From Archaeoglobaceae archaeon (lineage in GTDB: Archaea > Halobacteriota > Archaeoglobi > Archaeoglobales > Archaeoglobaceae), in the NCBI GenBank assembly GCA_027064525.1, contig JAMOPJ010000039.1, forward strand, positions 1 through 35,510: 35,510 nucleotides of DNA. Reading direction: 5' to 3'. Below, in pieces: positions 1 through 8,948 of the stretch. The notes under the pieces were generated by a model. That model saw only the letters and a list, made by a program, of their open reading frames with translations, had not been told where the DNA came from and made no database searches. How positions within the stretch are numbered: position 1 is the first letter of the stretch; each line of letters begins with the position of its first letter. The position numbers were made by a program, and so were the translations under genes.

Positions 1-1
1 A

Positions 2-127
2 CTTGCAGCGATAATCGCAGCTATCTTCAAGGCCGACTCAAAGTATAAAATCCTGCTGGCTATACTCGTAGTTGAGTTCATAATAGCAATAGTCAGACCC
101 CTCTTCATGCACGTAACTGGACACTAA
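2..127 (+). CDS. C-terminal end of a membrane protein (partial)
   Basis: The window opens inside a reading frame that ends with TAA at 125-127, leaving 41 residues. They are mostly hydrophobic (two stretches rich in Ala/Ile and Leu/Val/Ile separated by KADSKYK) and end in a short hydrophilic tail, as expected for the last helices of an integral membrane protein. The gene body lies upstream of the window, so the family cannot be named. It converges on the KaiC-like gene, whose stop is 18 bp away. Confidence 0.55.
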   Translation, partial: LAAIIAAIFKADSKYKILLAILVVEFIIAIVRPLFMHVTGH

Positions 128-145
128 AAAATTTTAATTTTTATA

Positions 146-910
146 TTAAATTCCTGAAAACACTTCTTCTCTTGCGTGAACGACTATTCCTCTATCCGTA
201 ATCTCGAGTGGATGTATCTTCTTGCTGTGATTTGTCCCTCTCATCTTCAGAATCTCTATACTTCTAACTCTCGTATTCTCAATTCTCGTGTAATACAGGA
301 CTATCGTTCCCTCTGTTACGAAGTTCTCCACTCCGAACCTTGAGAACCTGTTTTCTCCTTCGACTATCTCACACGTGAGTATCGATGTGAGCCCTAAAAC
401 CTCCATTGTCGTCGAAATCTTCAACAACTCAACTCTAAACTTTGCAACGTCGTTTATCGCAAATCCTATCGATGTCGTTGAATCCACCACTGCTCTTTTA
501 GCTCCGATCTCGTCCTGAATTGTGATTATCTGGTCAAGCAAGGATCTCGTGTCAAACGGCCTTATGTCGATGTATTTCTCATCTGAAGGCAGTCCTATCT
601 TCGTCGAAGTGGCATCGACTATCGCGAGCATATTTTCATCTTCATACTTTTCAAGTTCCCAGCCAAACGTCCATGCGTGCTCCCTGATATGTTGAGGTCT
701 TTCTTCAGTCGCTATGAATATTCCGGGCTCGTTGTATAGCTCTATACCATTTACTAAGAATTGCAGGGCAAAGATAGTTTTACCGCTACCGGAAGGACCC
801 GATAACAAGTAGCTTCTGTCTCTGACCAAACCGCCCTCGCATAACTCGTCAAACCCGGGAATACCGGTAGGACATCTTTCAAGCTTTCTAACAGCCTGAG
901 CCTCCGTCAT
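146..910 (-). CDS. KaiC/RadA-like RecA-superfamily ATPase, single domain
   Basis: This 254-residue protein is a single RecA-fold ATPase of the KaiC-like family common in archaea. Visible motifs are a family-typical entry (TGIPGFDELCEGGL, residues 15-28), Walker A GPSGSGKT at 38-45, a paired glutamate after the second strand (TEER, 68-71) that fits the catalytic glutamates of KaiC, and a Walker-B-like strand ending VVDSTTS at 141-147. One KaiC domain only, so it is not a circadian KaiC; relatives are thought to act in signalling or in motility (FlaH). No flagellar genes are visible, so a specific role cannot be given. It is divergent from the FBP aldolase/phosphatase gene, 78 bp away. Confidence 0.85.
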   Translation of the reverse strand: MTEAQAVRKLERCPTGIPGFDELCEGGLVRDRSYLLSGPSGSGKTIFALQFLVNGIELYNEPGIFIATEERPQHIREHAWTFGWELEKYEDENMLAIVDATSTKIGLPSDEKYIDIRPFDTRSLLDQIITIQDEIGAKRAVVDSTTSIGFAINDVAKFRVELLKISTTMEVLGLTSILTCEIVEGENRFSRFGVENFVTEGTIVLYYTRIENTRVRSIEILKMRGTNHSKKIHPLEITDRGIVVHAREEVFSGI

Positions 911-950
911 ATTTCGACACCATTATGATTCTAATGAAATGTTTATTGAC

Positions 951-965
951 CCCAAAGTTTAAATT
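951..965 (+). promoter_or_regulatory. BRE/TATA promoter of FBP aldolase/phosphatase
   Basis: CCAAAG followed by TTTAAATT at 958-965 is a good archaeal BRE/TATA pair. Its centre is about 27 nt upstream of the ATG at 989, and no Shine-Dalgarno sequence precedes the ATG, so the mRNA is probably leaderless. Confidence 0.6.
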
Positions 966-988
966 GTTTACGCATTATATGTATAATC

Positions 989-2107
989 ATGGGTGAAAAA
1001 ATAACCGTTAGTGTTATTAAAGCAGATGTAGGCAGTGTTGCCGGACACACTACTGTCCCTGACGAAATCAAAGCTGTTGCTGAAAAGAAGTTGAACGAGG
1101 CTAAAGAGAAGGGGATCATTATCGATTTTAGGGTTTTAAATGCCGGAGATGACTTGGAATTGATAATGACACATAGAAAGGGCGTTGACAGCGAAGAAAT
1201 TCACGGATTGGCTTGGGAAACTTTTGAGGAGTGTGCAAAGAAGGCTAAGGAGCTAAAGCTTTACGCTGCTGGTCAGGATTTGCTGGCCGACGCATTCTCT
1301 GGAAATATAAGAGGACTTGGCCCGGGAGTTGCGGAGATGGAGTTTACGGAGAGACAGGCGGAGCCGATAATCGTATTCATGATGGATAAAACGGAGCCGG
1401 GAGCTTTCAACTTGCCGATATTCAGGATGTTTGCGGATCCTTTCAACACGGCTGGTTTGGTAATCGATCCTTCGATGCATCAGGGTTTCAGGTTTGAGGT
1501 TTGGGACATCATGGAGCACAAGAAGGTGATGCTGGCAACGCCGGAGGAGATGTATGATCTTCTCGCACTGATCGGAGCAAAGAGCAGATACGTAATAAAG
1601 AGAGTGTATCCGAAGGAGGGTAGCCCGCTTCCAACGGACGAACCCGTTGCGGTTATAAGCACAGAAAAGTTGTATCAGATAGCGCACAAGTATGTAGGAA
1701 AGGACGATCCAGTGGCAGTTGTCAGAGCTCAAAGCGGTTTACCAGCTGTTGGGGAGGTTCTTGAGGCTTTTGCGTTCCCGCACCTTGTCAGCGGTTGGAT
1801 GAGGGGTAGCCACAACGGTCCGATAATGCCCGTTCCATTCAGATACAGTAAGTGCACGAGGTTCGATGGGCCACCGAGGTGCATCGCTGCGGGCTTCCAG
1901 CTCTGCAACGGAAAGTTGATCGGGCCAGTGGATATGTTCGACGATCCAGCCTTCGAATACACGAGGATGAAGGCAATGGAGGTCTGCGACTACATGAGAA
2001 GACACGGCCCATTCGAGCCACACAGACTACCTTTGGAGGAAATGGAATACACGACCCTTCCGAAGGTCTTGGACAAGCTCAAGGACAGGTTTGAGAAGGT
2101 CGAATAA
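989..2107 (+). CDS. fbp: Fructose-1,6-bisphosphate aldolase/phosphatase (bifunctional, archaeal)
   Basis: The 372-residue protein matches the archaeal FBPA/P family in length and signatures. This cytosolic gluconeogenic enzyme condenses dihydroxyacetone phosphate with glyceraldehyde 3-phosphate and then dephosphorylates the product to fructose 6-phosphate. Seen in the sequence are the N-terminal metal and substrate segment IKADVGSVAGH (10-20), GQDLLADAF (95-103), the segment KYVGKDDP (234-241) that carries candidate Schiff-base lysines, and the late motif EEMEYTTLP (350-358) with the family's mobile tyrosine. Which lysine is catalytic here is inferred by analogy. The gene is monocistronic, with a TATA box upstream and a T-run after the stop. 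Confidence 0.95.
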   Translation: MGEKITVSVIKADVGSVAGHTTVPDEIKAVAEKKLNEAKEKGIIIDFRVLNAGDDLELIMTHRKGVDSEEIHGLAWETFEECAKKAKELKLYAAGQDLLADAFSGNIRGLGPGVAEMEFTERQAEPIIVFMMDKTEPGAFNLPIFRMFADPFNTAGLVIDPSMHQGFRFEVWDIMEHKKVMLATPEEMYDLLALIGAKSRYVIKRVYPKEGSPLPTDEPVAVISTEKLYQIAHKYVGKDDPVAVVRAQSGLPAVGEVLEAFAFPHLVSGWMRGSHNGPIMPVPFRYSKCTRFDGPPRCIAAGFQLCNGKLIGPVDMFDDPAFEYTRMKAMEVCDYMRRHGPFEPHRLPLEEMEYTTLPKVLDKLKDRFEKVE

Positions 2108-2114
2108 TCTACCA

Positions 2115-2133
2115 TTTTTTTTGCTCTATTTTT
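2115..2133 (+). terminator. T-rich terminator after fbp
   Basis: An 8-T run and a second 5-T run begin eight bases after the fbp stop codon. Archaeal RNA polymerase terminates at such U-tracts without needing a hairpin. Confidence 0.45.
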
Positions 2134-2218
2134 CTTGTGCATTTTCGCTTTTCAGTAAATATTCTCTAGTGAGCAATCTACCGAAAGGGTAGTATATCCT
2201 CCCGTTCTCTGCTCGAAC

Positions 2219-3892
2219 ATGAAGGATGTTGTGATGAAGTTCGTCGTGCTCAACGCTTTAAAGTATGGTTCTCCTAACGATAAAGCGGTAATGGGAAAGA
2301 TAATGGCTGAGATGCCAGAGCTGAGGAGCAAAGCCAAAGAAGTCTTAGCCCTTGTTAGGGAGTGTATAGCGGAGTTCGAGTCGATGAATGAGGAAGAAAA
2401 ACGAAAGCTAATGGAAAAATACTCCGTTGAACTGAAGCCTAAAGAGGAGAAAAAGGAGCAAAAACTCCCACCGCTTGAGAAGGCTGAGAAGGGGAAGGTG
2501 GTAATGCGTTTCGCTCCGAATCCGAACGGCCCTCCCACGTTAGGCTCTGCGAGAGGGATAGTTGTGAACGACGAATACTGCAAGATCTACGATGGTAAGT
2601 TCATTCTAAGGTTCGATGACACAGATCCTCGCACGAAGAGACCTCTGTTGGAAGCTTACGAGTGGTATCTTGAGGACTGTGAATGGTTAAATGCGAAGCC
2701 GGACGAAGTCGTTTACGCGTCGAAGCGAATTCCTATATATTACGAATACTGCGAAAGACTTTTGGAGATGGAAAAAGCCTATCCTTGTTTTTGCTCTCGA
2801 GAGGAGTTCAAGAAGTTCAGAGATACCGGAGAGGAATGTCCACATCGCAACATTCCTGCTGAAGATGCTCTTGAGATCTGGGAGAAAATGCTGAACGGTG
2901 AATTTGAGGAAGGGCAGGTTGTGATCAGAATAAAGACCGACATGAAGCATAAGGATCCAGCGATAAGGGATTGGGTCGCTTTCAGGATAATATACGAGGA
3001 TCATCCTCTTGTTGGAGATGAATTCTGCGTTTGGCCAACTTTGGACTTTGAATCAGCGATTGAGGATCACCTCTTAGGCATAACACACATCATAAGAGGT
3101 AAGGATCTGAGGGATTCCGAGCTAAGGCAGAGATACATATATCGATACTTCGGCTGGGATTATCCGATTACAAAACACTGGGGTAAAGTTAGCATCCACG
3201 AATTCGGAAGGTTATCTACGAGCGAACTGAGAAGGGAGATCGAAGCTGGGAACTATGAAGGCTGGGATGATCCCCGATTGCCTACGATAAGGGCACTAAG
3301 GAGAAGAGGCTTTAGGCCGGAGGCCATCAGAAACTTCATACTCTCTTTGGGCGTTGGGGAGAACGACGTTTCGGTGAGTGTAAAGAATTTGTATGCGGAA
3401 AACAGGAAGCTAATCGATCCGATTGCGAACAGATACTTCTTCGTCTGGGATCCAGTCAAAATCAAAATTGAGGGACTTGAGGAGGAGGTTGAAGTCAAGA
3501 TTCCGCTGAATCCGACGAAGGGTGGATTCAGAGTGCTGAAGGGCATGAGAGACATTTACATTTGCAGAGAAGACTTCGAGAGGTTCGAGGAGGGAGATCT
3601 CGTAAGGCTCAAGGACTTCTGCAACGTTAGGCTCGTTGATAAAGAGAATGCCGTGTTTGAGTTCGAGGGTTTTGAACTCAAGGACGTTAAGAAGGGGAAG
3701 AACATCATTCACTGGTTACCAACCGAAGGTGTAGTGGAGTGCCATGTCTTGGGCATCGAGAGAAACTACGAGGGTCTTGCAGAGAAGAATTCGCTGAACG
3801 ACTTAGGCAACGTTGTTCAATTTGAAAGATTTGCATTCTGCAGACTCGAATCGTTTGATGATAAGCTTAGGGCGATCTATACGCATCCCTGA
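2219..3892 (+). CDS. gltX: Glutamyl-tRNA synthetase (archaeal type)
   Basis: The 557-residue protein charges tRNA-Glu (and, in archaea, tRNA-Gln before GatDE amidation). It has the archaeal helical N-terminal extension (1-90), a class I catalytic core starting VMRFAPNPNGP (95-105), FDDTDP (132-137), DWVAFRI (251-257), LDFESAIEDHLLGITHIIRG (275-294), and a C-terminal beta-barrel anticodon region of eukaryote/archaeal type. The HIGH-equivalent reads TLGS (107-110) and the KMSKS-equivalent reads RLSTS (331-335), both far from consensus. ATG at 2219 is the only plausible ATG; an in-frame stop lies at 2156-2158 and no Met codon is available between. Length and the rest of the core argue for a working enzyme. 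Confidence 0.93.
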   Translation: MKDVVMKFVVLNALKYGSPNDKAVMGKIMAEMPELRSKAKEVLALVRECIAEFESMNEEEKRKLMEKYSVELKPKEEKKEQKLPPLEKAEKGKVVMRFAPNPNGPPTLGSARGIVVNDEYCKIYDGKFILRFDDTDPRTKRPLLEAYEWYLEDCEWLNAKPDEVVYASKRIPIYYEYCERLLEMEKAYPCFCSREEFKKFRDTGEECPHRNIPAEDALEIWEKMLNGEFEEGQVVIRIKTDMKHKDPAIRDWVAFRIIYEDHPLVGDEFCVWPTLDFESAIEDHLLGITHIIRGKDLRDSELRQRYIYRYFGWDYPITKHWGKVSIHEFGRLSTSELRREIEAGNYEGWDDPRLPTIRALRRRGFRPEAIRNFILSLGVGENDVSVSVKNLYAENRKLIDPIANRYFFVWDPVKIKIEGLEEEVEVKIPLNPTKGGFRVLKGMRDIYICREDFERFEEGDLVRLKDFCNVRLVDKENAVFEFEGFELKDVKKGKNIIHWLPTEGVVECHVLGIERNYEGLAEKNSLNDLGNVVQFERFAFCRLESFDDKLRAIYTHP

Positions 3893-3898
3893 TTTTTT
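3893..3898 (+). terminator. T-run immediately after gltX
   Basis: Six consecutive T residues directly follow the gltX stop, in a gap where gltX converges with the minus-strand operon. A simple U-tract terminator is likely. Confidence 0.3.
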
Positions 3899-3948
3899 AA
3901 TTTGCTTGATATACTGAAAAATTTAATTTGCAGCATTGTCTCTAAAAG

Positions 3949-5154
3949 TTAACTTTGACCGATCTTTTCCAGCAAAATTCTCTCCCAATCGCTCAAAGAG
4001 GGGCAGATCGTGCAACCCAAGCGATAGAACCCTTCATAATAAAGAGGATGTAACTCAAGTCCGTTCATCAGAACGAACAGCTGAACCATGCACCCACTCC
4101 AATACTTGATCGGAAATATCTCCTTCGCAACCCTGAATTCGATTTCTCCTCTTTCCCTTCTTATCCTGCTCTCCGCCTCCCTATCTCCAACGATCAGCGT
4201 GTCCGTTGCAATTCTCTCCAAGCCATCCATCTTGAGCTTCGTGCACCATCTGTTGGTGTGAGTTGGCAGCCCAAACCTCTCGATGTCGAAACGAACTTCA
4301 GATTTAATGAGCTCCACGTTCAGCCTCTCGCAAACCTCTTCCACGTAGTCCTCCGTATATGGCATCTCGTGGCTTACCTTGACGTATAGCGCTTTAATCT
4401 CCCCGAGCGCTTTCTTCGCCAAGATAAGAGTTGCCGTGCTATCTTTACCGCCGCTGAAAGGAACACCGGCGTCACCTTCCACATTCCTTTGTATGAAATC
4501 TATGGCGATCTCCTCAAGCCTTTCGAGCCAGCTTCGATTCCTCTCGATCATCTTGCGGATATCCGCCTTCTTTGGCTCGACATCTTCCCTATGCATGATC
4601 ACCCTCAACCTTTCTCCGATCTTCTTGCTCACTATCGCCTTCAGCTCTGGGACGTATATCCACTCCTCATTCATCAACTTCCTTACGATCAGATTGCCCT
4701 CCTCTACATTCACGCCGAACACTTTCCTCGTATTCTCAACGAATCCTTTTCCGATCACGAAATATGCATCGAAGTCTGGATTTATCTCGATACCAAGTTC
4801 GTTTTTATTGGAGAACAGAAAAACACCGTCGAATTTGAATCCTAATCTAAGCTTGGCCTTGGCCATTTCGAATGCTTCTCTCAGCTCCTCCATCCTCGTG
4901 TGTCTTACAGCCTTCTTACTCGTTATAACTACCTGATATATCGGTGTAATCTTTCTAACCTTGTTCTCTATCTCCTTTGCGAGCTCGATCTCATCTCTAC
5001 CGAAGAAGAATATAGGGATTCTCCTCTCGAAAATCGAAAGATCGACATCTTCAGCACTTCTTATCCCGCCCAAGCTGACCACATCGCAATTCACAGCGTG
5101 ACTCAAAGCCTTGGCGTCCTTCTTAGCCCTCGCAACGGCTACGAGCATGCTCAT
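3949..5154 (-). CDS. PAPS-reductase-like PP-loop protein with N-terminal domain
   Basis: This 401-residue protein carries the PP-loop ATP-pyrophosphatase motif VPFSGGKDST (231-240) of the PAPS/APS reductase and ATP sulfurylase family. Cysteines at C304 (NRWCTK) and at C381/C384 (CTIC, followed by PSLSDWER) could bind a cluster or metal. About 220 residues precede the PP-loop and include a stretch that resembles an RNA-binding or PUA-like module, which is a guess. It is the last gene of the hemL-hemC-cobA-aldolase-pspC run and its start overlaps the pspC stop by 4 bp (ATGA), so it is probably translationally coupled. Reduction of PAPS/APS or another sulfur transfer or tRNA thiolation are all possible; the substrate cannot be read from sequence. 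Confidence 0.75.
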   Translation of the reverse strand: MSMLVAVARAKKDAKALSHAVNCDVVSLGGIRSAEDVDLSIFERRIPIFFFGRDEIELAKEIENKVRKITPIYQVVITSKKAVRHTRMEELREAFEMAKAKLRLGFKFDGVFLFSNKNELGIEINPDFDAYFVIGKGFVENTRKVFGVNVEEGNLIVRKLMNEEWIYVPELKAIVSKKIGERLRVIMHREDVEPKKADIRKMIERNRSWLERLEEIAIDFIQRNVEGDAGVPFSGGKDSTATLILAKKALGEIKALYVKVSHEMPYTEDYVEEVCERLNVELIKSEVRFDIERFGLPTHTNRWCTKLKMDGLERIATDTLIVGDREAESRIRRERGEIEFRVAKEIFPIKYWSGCMVQLFVLMNGLELHPLYYEGFYRLGCTICPSLSDWERILLEKIGQS

Positions 5155-5492
5155 CTTCTTAGAAGCATGAGACCTGCCACTATTAGAATCAAACCCAAGA
5201 GACCTGATGTGAGCAGAATCGGGAGAAAACCCTTCAACAGTATAAGCAATCCCAAGCCTATGAGTCCATACGCCAAAGCCCTCTTGGTCTTCCTTTCATT
5301 GTATCTCCATTCTCCTCTTTCCGGCATCACGATCGCCAAAAATAGGTAGATCAGCACGACTTTCGGTTCTATAACGAATGCTATTAGAAATGTCAGCCTG
5401 ACAACAGTGGGATCGATGTCCAGATACTCTGCCAACCCACTGCAAACTCCGAATAGAATCCTATCTCTTCCCTTTCTAAGCCTCTTCTCCAT
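5151..5492 (-). CDS. PspC-domain small membrane protein
   Basis: The 113-residue protein starts with a PspC domain (residues about 3-57: basic RLRKGRDR, then FGVCSGLAEYLDIDPTVVR, then a hydrophobic helix). A second pair of helices fills the C-terminal half (about 72-110) and it ends in a basic LLRR. In bacteria PspC senses membrane stress; archaeal relatives have unknown roles, so only membrane location is safe to state. It overlaps the aldolase upstream by 17 bp and the PAPS-reductase-like gene downstream by 4 bp, so it is inside the operon. Confidence 0.8.
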   Translation of the reverse strand: MEKRLRKGRDRILFGVCSGLAEYLDIDPTVVRLTFLIAFVIEPKVVLIYLFLAIVMPERGEWRYNERKTKRALAYGLIGLGLLILLKGFLPILLTSGLLGLILIVAGLMLLRR

Positions 5493-6045
5493 TTGCCTTC
5501 GATATCGTCCTTAGCTTATAAATAATTTCGCAGGAGTGCTCCAAGTAGCATGCCCTATTGAAAGCTTCGTATATATCCATGCCGGCTGAATATATCCCGT
5601 GCCCCCTGACAACGACTATTCCATTTCTCGTAACCTCTTCAGCAATCTTTTCAGCTAACTCCCTGCTCTTGAACTCCCCCTCAACGATGGGAATTTTTCC
5701 CAAGAAAAGCTTTCCCTCTAAGTCCATGGGCACTATTTCATCAAGCACGAATGATAGAACGACGTTGTAAATCCCGTGACAGTGCAAAACAGCCTTGTGG
5801 TCTGTTCTCTCATATATAGCGTTGTGGACTATCAGATCGCTCGATGCTTTTTTGGAATTCTCTCCGACTCTTAGAATTACGAAGTCTTGCGGTGTTAGCT
5901 CGTCCAGCAAAGCTCCTGTTTTGGTTATCACGATGCGATCTCCGATTCTGCAACTCATGTTTCCGCTTGCTCCATCTATGAGCTTGAGCTGTCCAAGCTT
6001 TTTTCCTATCCTTATCATCTCAGCTATCGCCACCATCATACTCAT
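5476..6045 (-). CDS. Class II aldolase/adducin-family protein, fuculose-phosphate-aldolase-like
   Basis: At 189 residues this has the size of archaeal fuculose-1-phosphate aldolases. Visible are GASGNMSCRIGDRIVITKTG (24-43), the zinc-site histidine pair in VLHCHGIYN (about 90-98), and a second site GHGIYSAG with a following LEHS. The family cleaves a sugar phosphate to DHAP and an aldehyde; a methanogen relative makes lactaldehyde for the lactate part of coenzyme F420, which would suit an organism with cofG/cofH in the same window. The start is uncertain: ATGs at 6045, 6039 and 6036 lie behind a GAGGT sequence. It overlaps the end of cobA by 26 bp. Confidence 0.8.
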   Translation of the reverse strand: MSMMVAIAEMIRIGKKLGQLKLIDGASGNMSCRIGDRIVITKTGALLDELTPQDFVILRVGENSKKASSDLIVHNAIYERTDHKAVLHCHGIYNVVLSFVLDEIVPMDLEGKLFLGKIPIVEGEFKSRELAEKIAEEVTRNGIVVVRGHGIYSAGMDIYEAFNRACYLEHSCEIIYKLRTISKANGEEA

Positions 6046-6784
6046 CGAACCTCAAAAATTTCGCAAGCTTATCCCTCAATTTTACGACATCCCCTATGAC
6101 GATCACAGCCGGAGCCTTAACTCCTCCCTTCTCAGCTACATCCGCAATCTCCTTCAGAGGAGCGACTATCACTCTCTGATCTTTCGTGCATCCCCTCTCT
6201 ATTATAGCTACGGGCGTGTTCGGATCCTTCCCATGCTTTAGCAACCTTTCAACGTTTTTTCTGAGCGTTGAAACTCCCATCAAAATGACTATCGTCGCGT
6301 TGAGCTTTGCCAGTGCCTCCCAGTTCAGCCTCTCTCTCGCCTCTCTTCCCGTTATGAAGACCACAGCGGGATCGAACGCCCTATGAGTAATCGGGATTCC
6401 AGCATAGGCAGGAACGGCAATCGCTGAGGATATTCCTGGAACGACTTCGAATGTAATCCCGTGTTCAGCCAAAAATTCAGCCTCCTCTCCACCCCTTCCG
6501 AATACAAAAGGATCTCCTCCTTTGAGCCTTACGACCTTCTTTCCCCGCTTTGCGTATTCTACGAGCAGTCTGTTTATCTCATCCTGTCTTTTCTTGTGTT
6601 TTCCAGCTCTCTTACCGACATCTATAAGCTCTGCCTTCGTCTCCTTCAAAAACTTCTTGAGATCATCTCCGATTAGCTCGTCGTAGAGTATCACGTCAGC
6701 CTCCTTCAAAACCTTCTCCGCTCTCTTCGTTAGCAGGTCCAATCCGCCCGGCCCTGCTCCGACTATGTAAACCTTCCCATCCAC
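6020..6784 (-). CDS. cobA: Uroporphyrinogen-III C-methyltransferase (SUMT)
   Basis: This enzyme uses two S-adenosylmethionines to make precorrin-2, the branch point to siroheme, alternative heme and cobamides. Motifs, numbered from the longer form starting at 6793, are the N-terminal VYIVGAGPGGLDLLT (8-22), VVRLKGGDPFVFGRGGEEAE (87-106) and VPGISSAIAVPAYAGIPITHR (start 118), all diagnostic of SUMT. No uroporphyrinogen-III synthase domain is fused. The longest frame starts with GTG at 6793, but a ribosome-binding GAGGTG (minus strand, 6791-6796) overlaps it; GTG at 6784, six bases behind that site, is the better start and is used here. It follows hemC directly. Confidence 0.92.
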   Translation of the reverse strand: MDGKVYIVGAGPGGLDLLTKRAEKVLKEADVILYDELIGDDLKKFLKETKAELIDVGKRAGKHKKRQDEINRLLVEYAKRGKKVVRLKGGDPFVFGRGGEEAEFLAEHGITFEVVPGISSAIAVPAYAGIPITHRAFDPAVVFITGREARERLNWEALAKLNATIVILMGVSTLRKNVERLLKHGKDPNTPVAIIERGCTKDQRVIVAPLKEIADVAEKGGVKAPAVIVIGDVVKLRDKLAKFLRFDEYDGGDS

Positions 6785-6795
6785 ATTTTTCACCT

Positions 6796-7695
6796 CTAAA
6801 ACTTTGGGATTAGTTGTTTTATCCTATCTTTCAGATCTCTCGCTATCTCCTTCGCCTCCTCGACTGCAGTTTTAGGATTGAGCTTCTCATCTATTCTGAC
6901 CTCATCCTTTCCATCCACAGACAGAATCTGGCAGATTAGCCTGACTTTGCCTTCATATCTCGCGTAGATCCCAGCAGGCACAGCACATCCGATTCCAAGC
7001 TCTCTTATTACAGCTCTCTCAACTTCAGCTTCCAAAGCTGTCTTTTCGTCGTTCATGAAGGTTACGAGATTCTCTTCTCCCTTTCTCGTTTCCACAGCTA
7101 TTATACCTTGATTCGCCGGGGGAACGAAGATCTCTGGATCGAGCTTCTGATACCATATCTTCTCGGCCAATCCAAGTCTGATCAGTCCAGCTTCGGCCAA
7201 AACTATCGCATCGTAAAGGCCTTCTTTGAGCTTTCTGAGCCTTGTATCTACATTCCCTCTAAGATTCTCGAACCTCAGATCTGGTCTATACCATTTGAGC
7301 TGTGCCCTCCTTCTCAGGCTGGAGGTTCCGATAATCGCTCCATCCTTTATCTCTTCGAGAGTTGTCCCATCTTTCGAAATGAAAACGTCGCATGGGCTAT
7401 CCCTTTCAAGAACTGCCGCTATTGAAGTTCCTTCAACCCTCACACTCGGAACATCCTTGTAGCTGTGAACAGCTATGTCGATCTCTCCATCCACCAAAGC
7501 CAGTTCGAGAGTTCTGACGAAAGCTCCCATGCCTTTGAATTCATAAAGCGGTCTGTCCTTCATTATGTCTCCTGCGCTCTTGATGATTCTTATTTCGACC
7601 TCGTAGCCCGCTTCTTTGAGCCTTCTGACTACCTTTTCCGTCTGAGCCAAGGCTAACTTGCTTCCCCTCGTCCCGACTACAATCTTCTCAGACAT
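6796..7695 (-). CDS. hemC: Porphobilinogen deaminase (hydroxymethylbilane synthase)
   Basis: The 299-residue protein joins four porphobilinogens into hydroxymethylbilane. Signatures are [14 protein letters not shown] (7-20), VHSYKDVP (77-84), [11 protein letters not shown] (123-133), [10 protein letters not shown] (144-153) and the dipyrromethane-cofactor cysteine C237 in [10 protein letters not shown]. It starts inside the end of hemL (19-bp overlap), so the two are probably coupled. hemB and hemD, which act before and after it, are not in the window. Confidence 0.96.
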   Translation of the reverse strand: MSEKIVVGTRGSKLALAQTEKVVRRLKEAGYEVEIRIIKSAGDIMKDRPLYEFKGMGAFVRTLELALVDGEIDIAVHSYKDVPSVRVEGTSIAAVLERDSPCDVFISKDGTTLEEIKDGAIIGTSSLRRRAQLKWYRPDLRFENLRGNVDTRLRKLKEGLYDAIVLAEAGLIRLGLAEKIWYQKLDPEIFVPPANQGIIAVETRKGEENLVTFMNDEKTALEAEVERAVIRELGIGCAVPAGIYARYEGKVRLICQILSVDGKDEVRIDEKLNPKTAVEEAKEIARDLKDRIKQLIPKF

Positions 7696-8948
7696 GTTCC
7701 TACTGCCTCTATCGTCTTCTCAACATCCTCCTCGCTGTGTGCATAGCTCACGAAGCAGCATTCGTATTGGGATGGTGGGAAGAATACACCCTCCTTCAAC
7801 AGCTCCCAGAAGAACTCGATGAACTTCTCCTTATCGAGCTTCAGAGCTTCAGCATAATTCTTGGGCGTTTCGCCGAAGTAGACGCAGAACATCGAAGCTA
7901 TGTATCCGATAGAACAGTTGACGTTGGAATCCTCGATCTGATCGACGATTCCTTTTGCGATCGCTTCGGTCGTTCTGTTCACCTTCTCAAGGACATTGTT
8001 TTCCATTATGAACTTCACCGTCGTGTAACCGGCGGTTAGGCTTAGGGGGTTTCCGCTGAACGTTCCCGCCTGATATACTGCTCCAGATGGAGCCACGTGC
8101 TCCATTATCTCCTTCTTACCTCCGAAGATTCCTATCGGCAATCCTCCACCTGCTATTTTGCCCAAGGTAGTTATGTCAGCCTCAACTCCGTAGAACTCCT
8201 GAGCTCCACCCAAAGCGAGTCTGAAACCCGTTATGACCTCATCGAATATTAAAAGAACATCGTTCTCTTTCGTGACCTTCCTTACCTCCTTAAGATAACC
8301 CTCCTCCGGTAAAATTAGGCACGAGTTACCCATAACCGGTTCCATTATCACACAGGCAAGATCTTCTCTGTTCTTCTCAACGACCTCGGCCAAAGCTTCG
8401 ATGTCGTTGAAGGGAACTTGCAAAGTGTTCTTCACGAAATCCGGTGGAATTCCAGCTGAGTTTGGAATCCCATGGGTGGTTGCACCACTTCCAGCCTTCA
8501 CAAGCACTGCATCATGCGCTCCGTGGAAGCTTCCTTCTATCTTGACTATCTTGTTTTTGCCCGTGAACCCCCTCGCAAGCCTCAAAGCCGACATCGTAGC
8601 TTCGCTTCCCGTATTAACAAATCTGACCATCTCTATGCTCTTATAGAGCTTCGTTATCAACCTTGCGTATTCTATCTCAAGTTCTATCGGAGTTCCGTAG
8701 AGCCAACCCTTTTCGAGTTGCTCTGCAATTGCTTGCTTTACAACTGGATTAGCGTGACCTAAGATTAGAGGTCCATAGGCAAGACAGTAGTCTATGAACT
8801 CGTTTCCATCCACATCCACGATCTTTGAGCCCTTAGCATATGCCGTATAGAACGGAAAGGGCTTTACCGCCCTTACTGGGGAGCTAACACCACCGGGCAT
8901 CAGCTTAACGGCCTCATCATACAGTTGCTTCGATCTATCAAACTTCAT
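7677..8948 (-). CDS. hemL: Glutamate-1-semialdehyde 2,1-aminomutase
   Basis: From the chosen ATG (8948) the protein has 423 residues, the usual family length. It converts glutamate 1-semialdehyde to 5-aminolevulinate with pyridoxal phosphate. Seen are SRS-like entry [34 protein letters not shown] (112-126), FDEVITGFR (235-243) and the PLP lysine K264 in [14 protein letters not shown]. The open frame runs upstream to 9152, but the extra residues are unlike the family and include a lysine/asparagine-rich tract; ATGs at 8969 and 8948 are realistic, and 8948 fits family N-termini. A TATA-like ATAAAAACA on the minus strand lies near 8985. Confidence 0.93.
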   Translation of the reverse strand: MKFDRSKQLYDEAVKLMPGGVSSPVRAVKPFPFYTAYAKGSKIVDVDGNEFIDYCLAYGPLILGHANPVVKQAIAEQLEKGWLYGTPIELEIEYARLITKLYKSIEMVRFVNTGSEATMSALRLARGFTGKNKIVKIEGSFHGAHDAVLVKAGSGATTHGIPNSAGIPPDFVKNTLQVPFNDIEALAEVVEKNREDLACVIMEPVMGNSCLILPEEGYLKEVRKVTKENDVLLIFDEVITGFRLALGGAQEFYGVEADITTLGKIAGGGLPIGIFGGKKEIMEHVAPSGAVYQAGTFSGNPLSLTAGYTTVKFIMENNVLEKVNRTTEAIAKGIVDQIEDSNVNCSIGYIASMFCVYFGETPKNYAEALKLDKEKFIEFFWELLKEGVFFPPSQYECCFVSYAHSEEDVEKTIEAVGTCLRRL

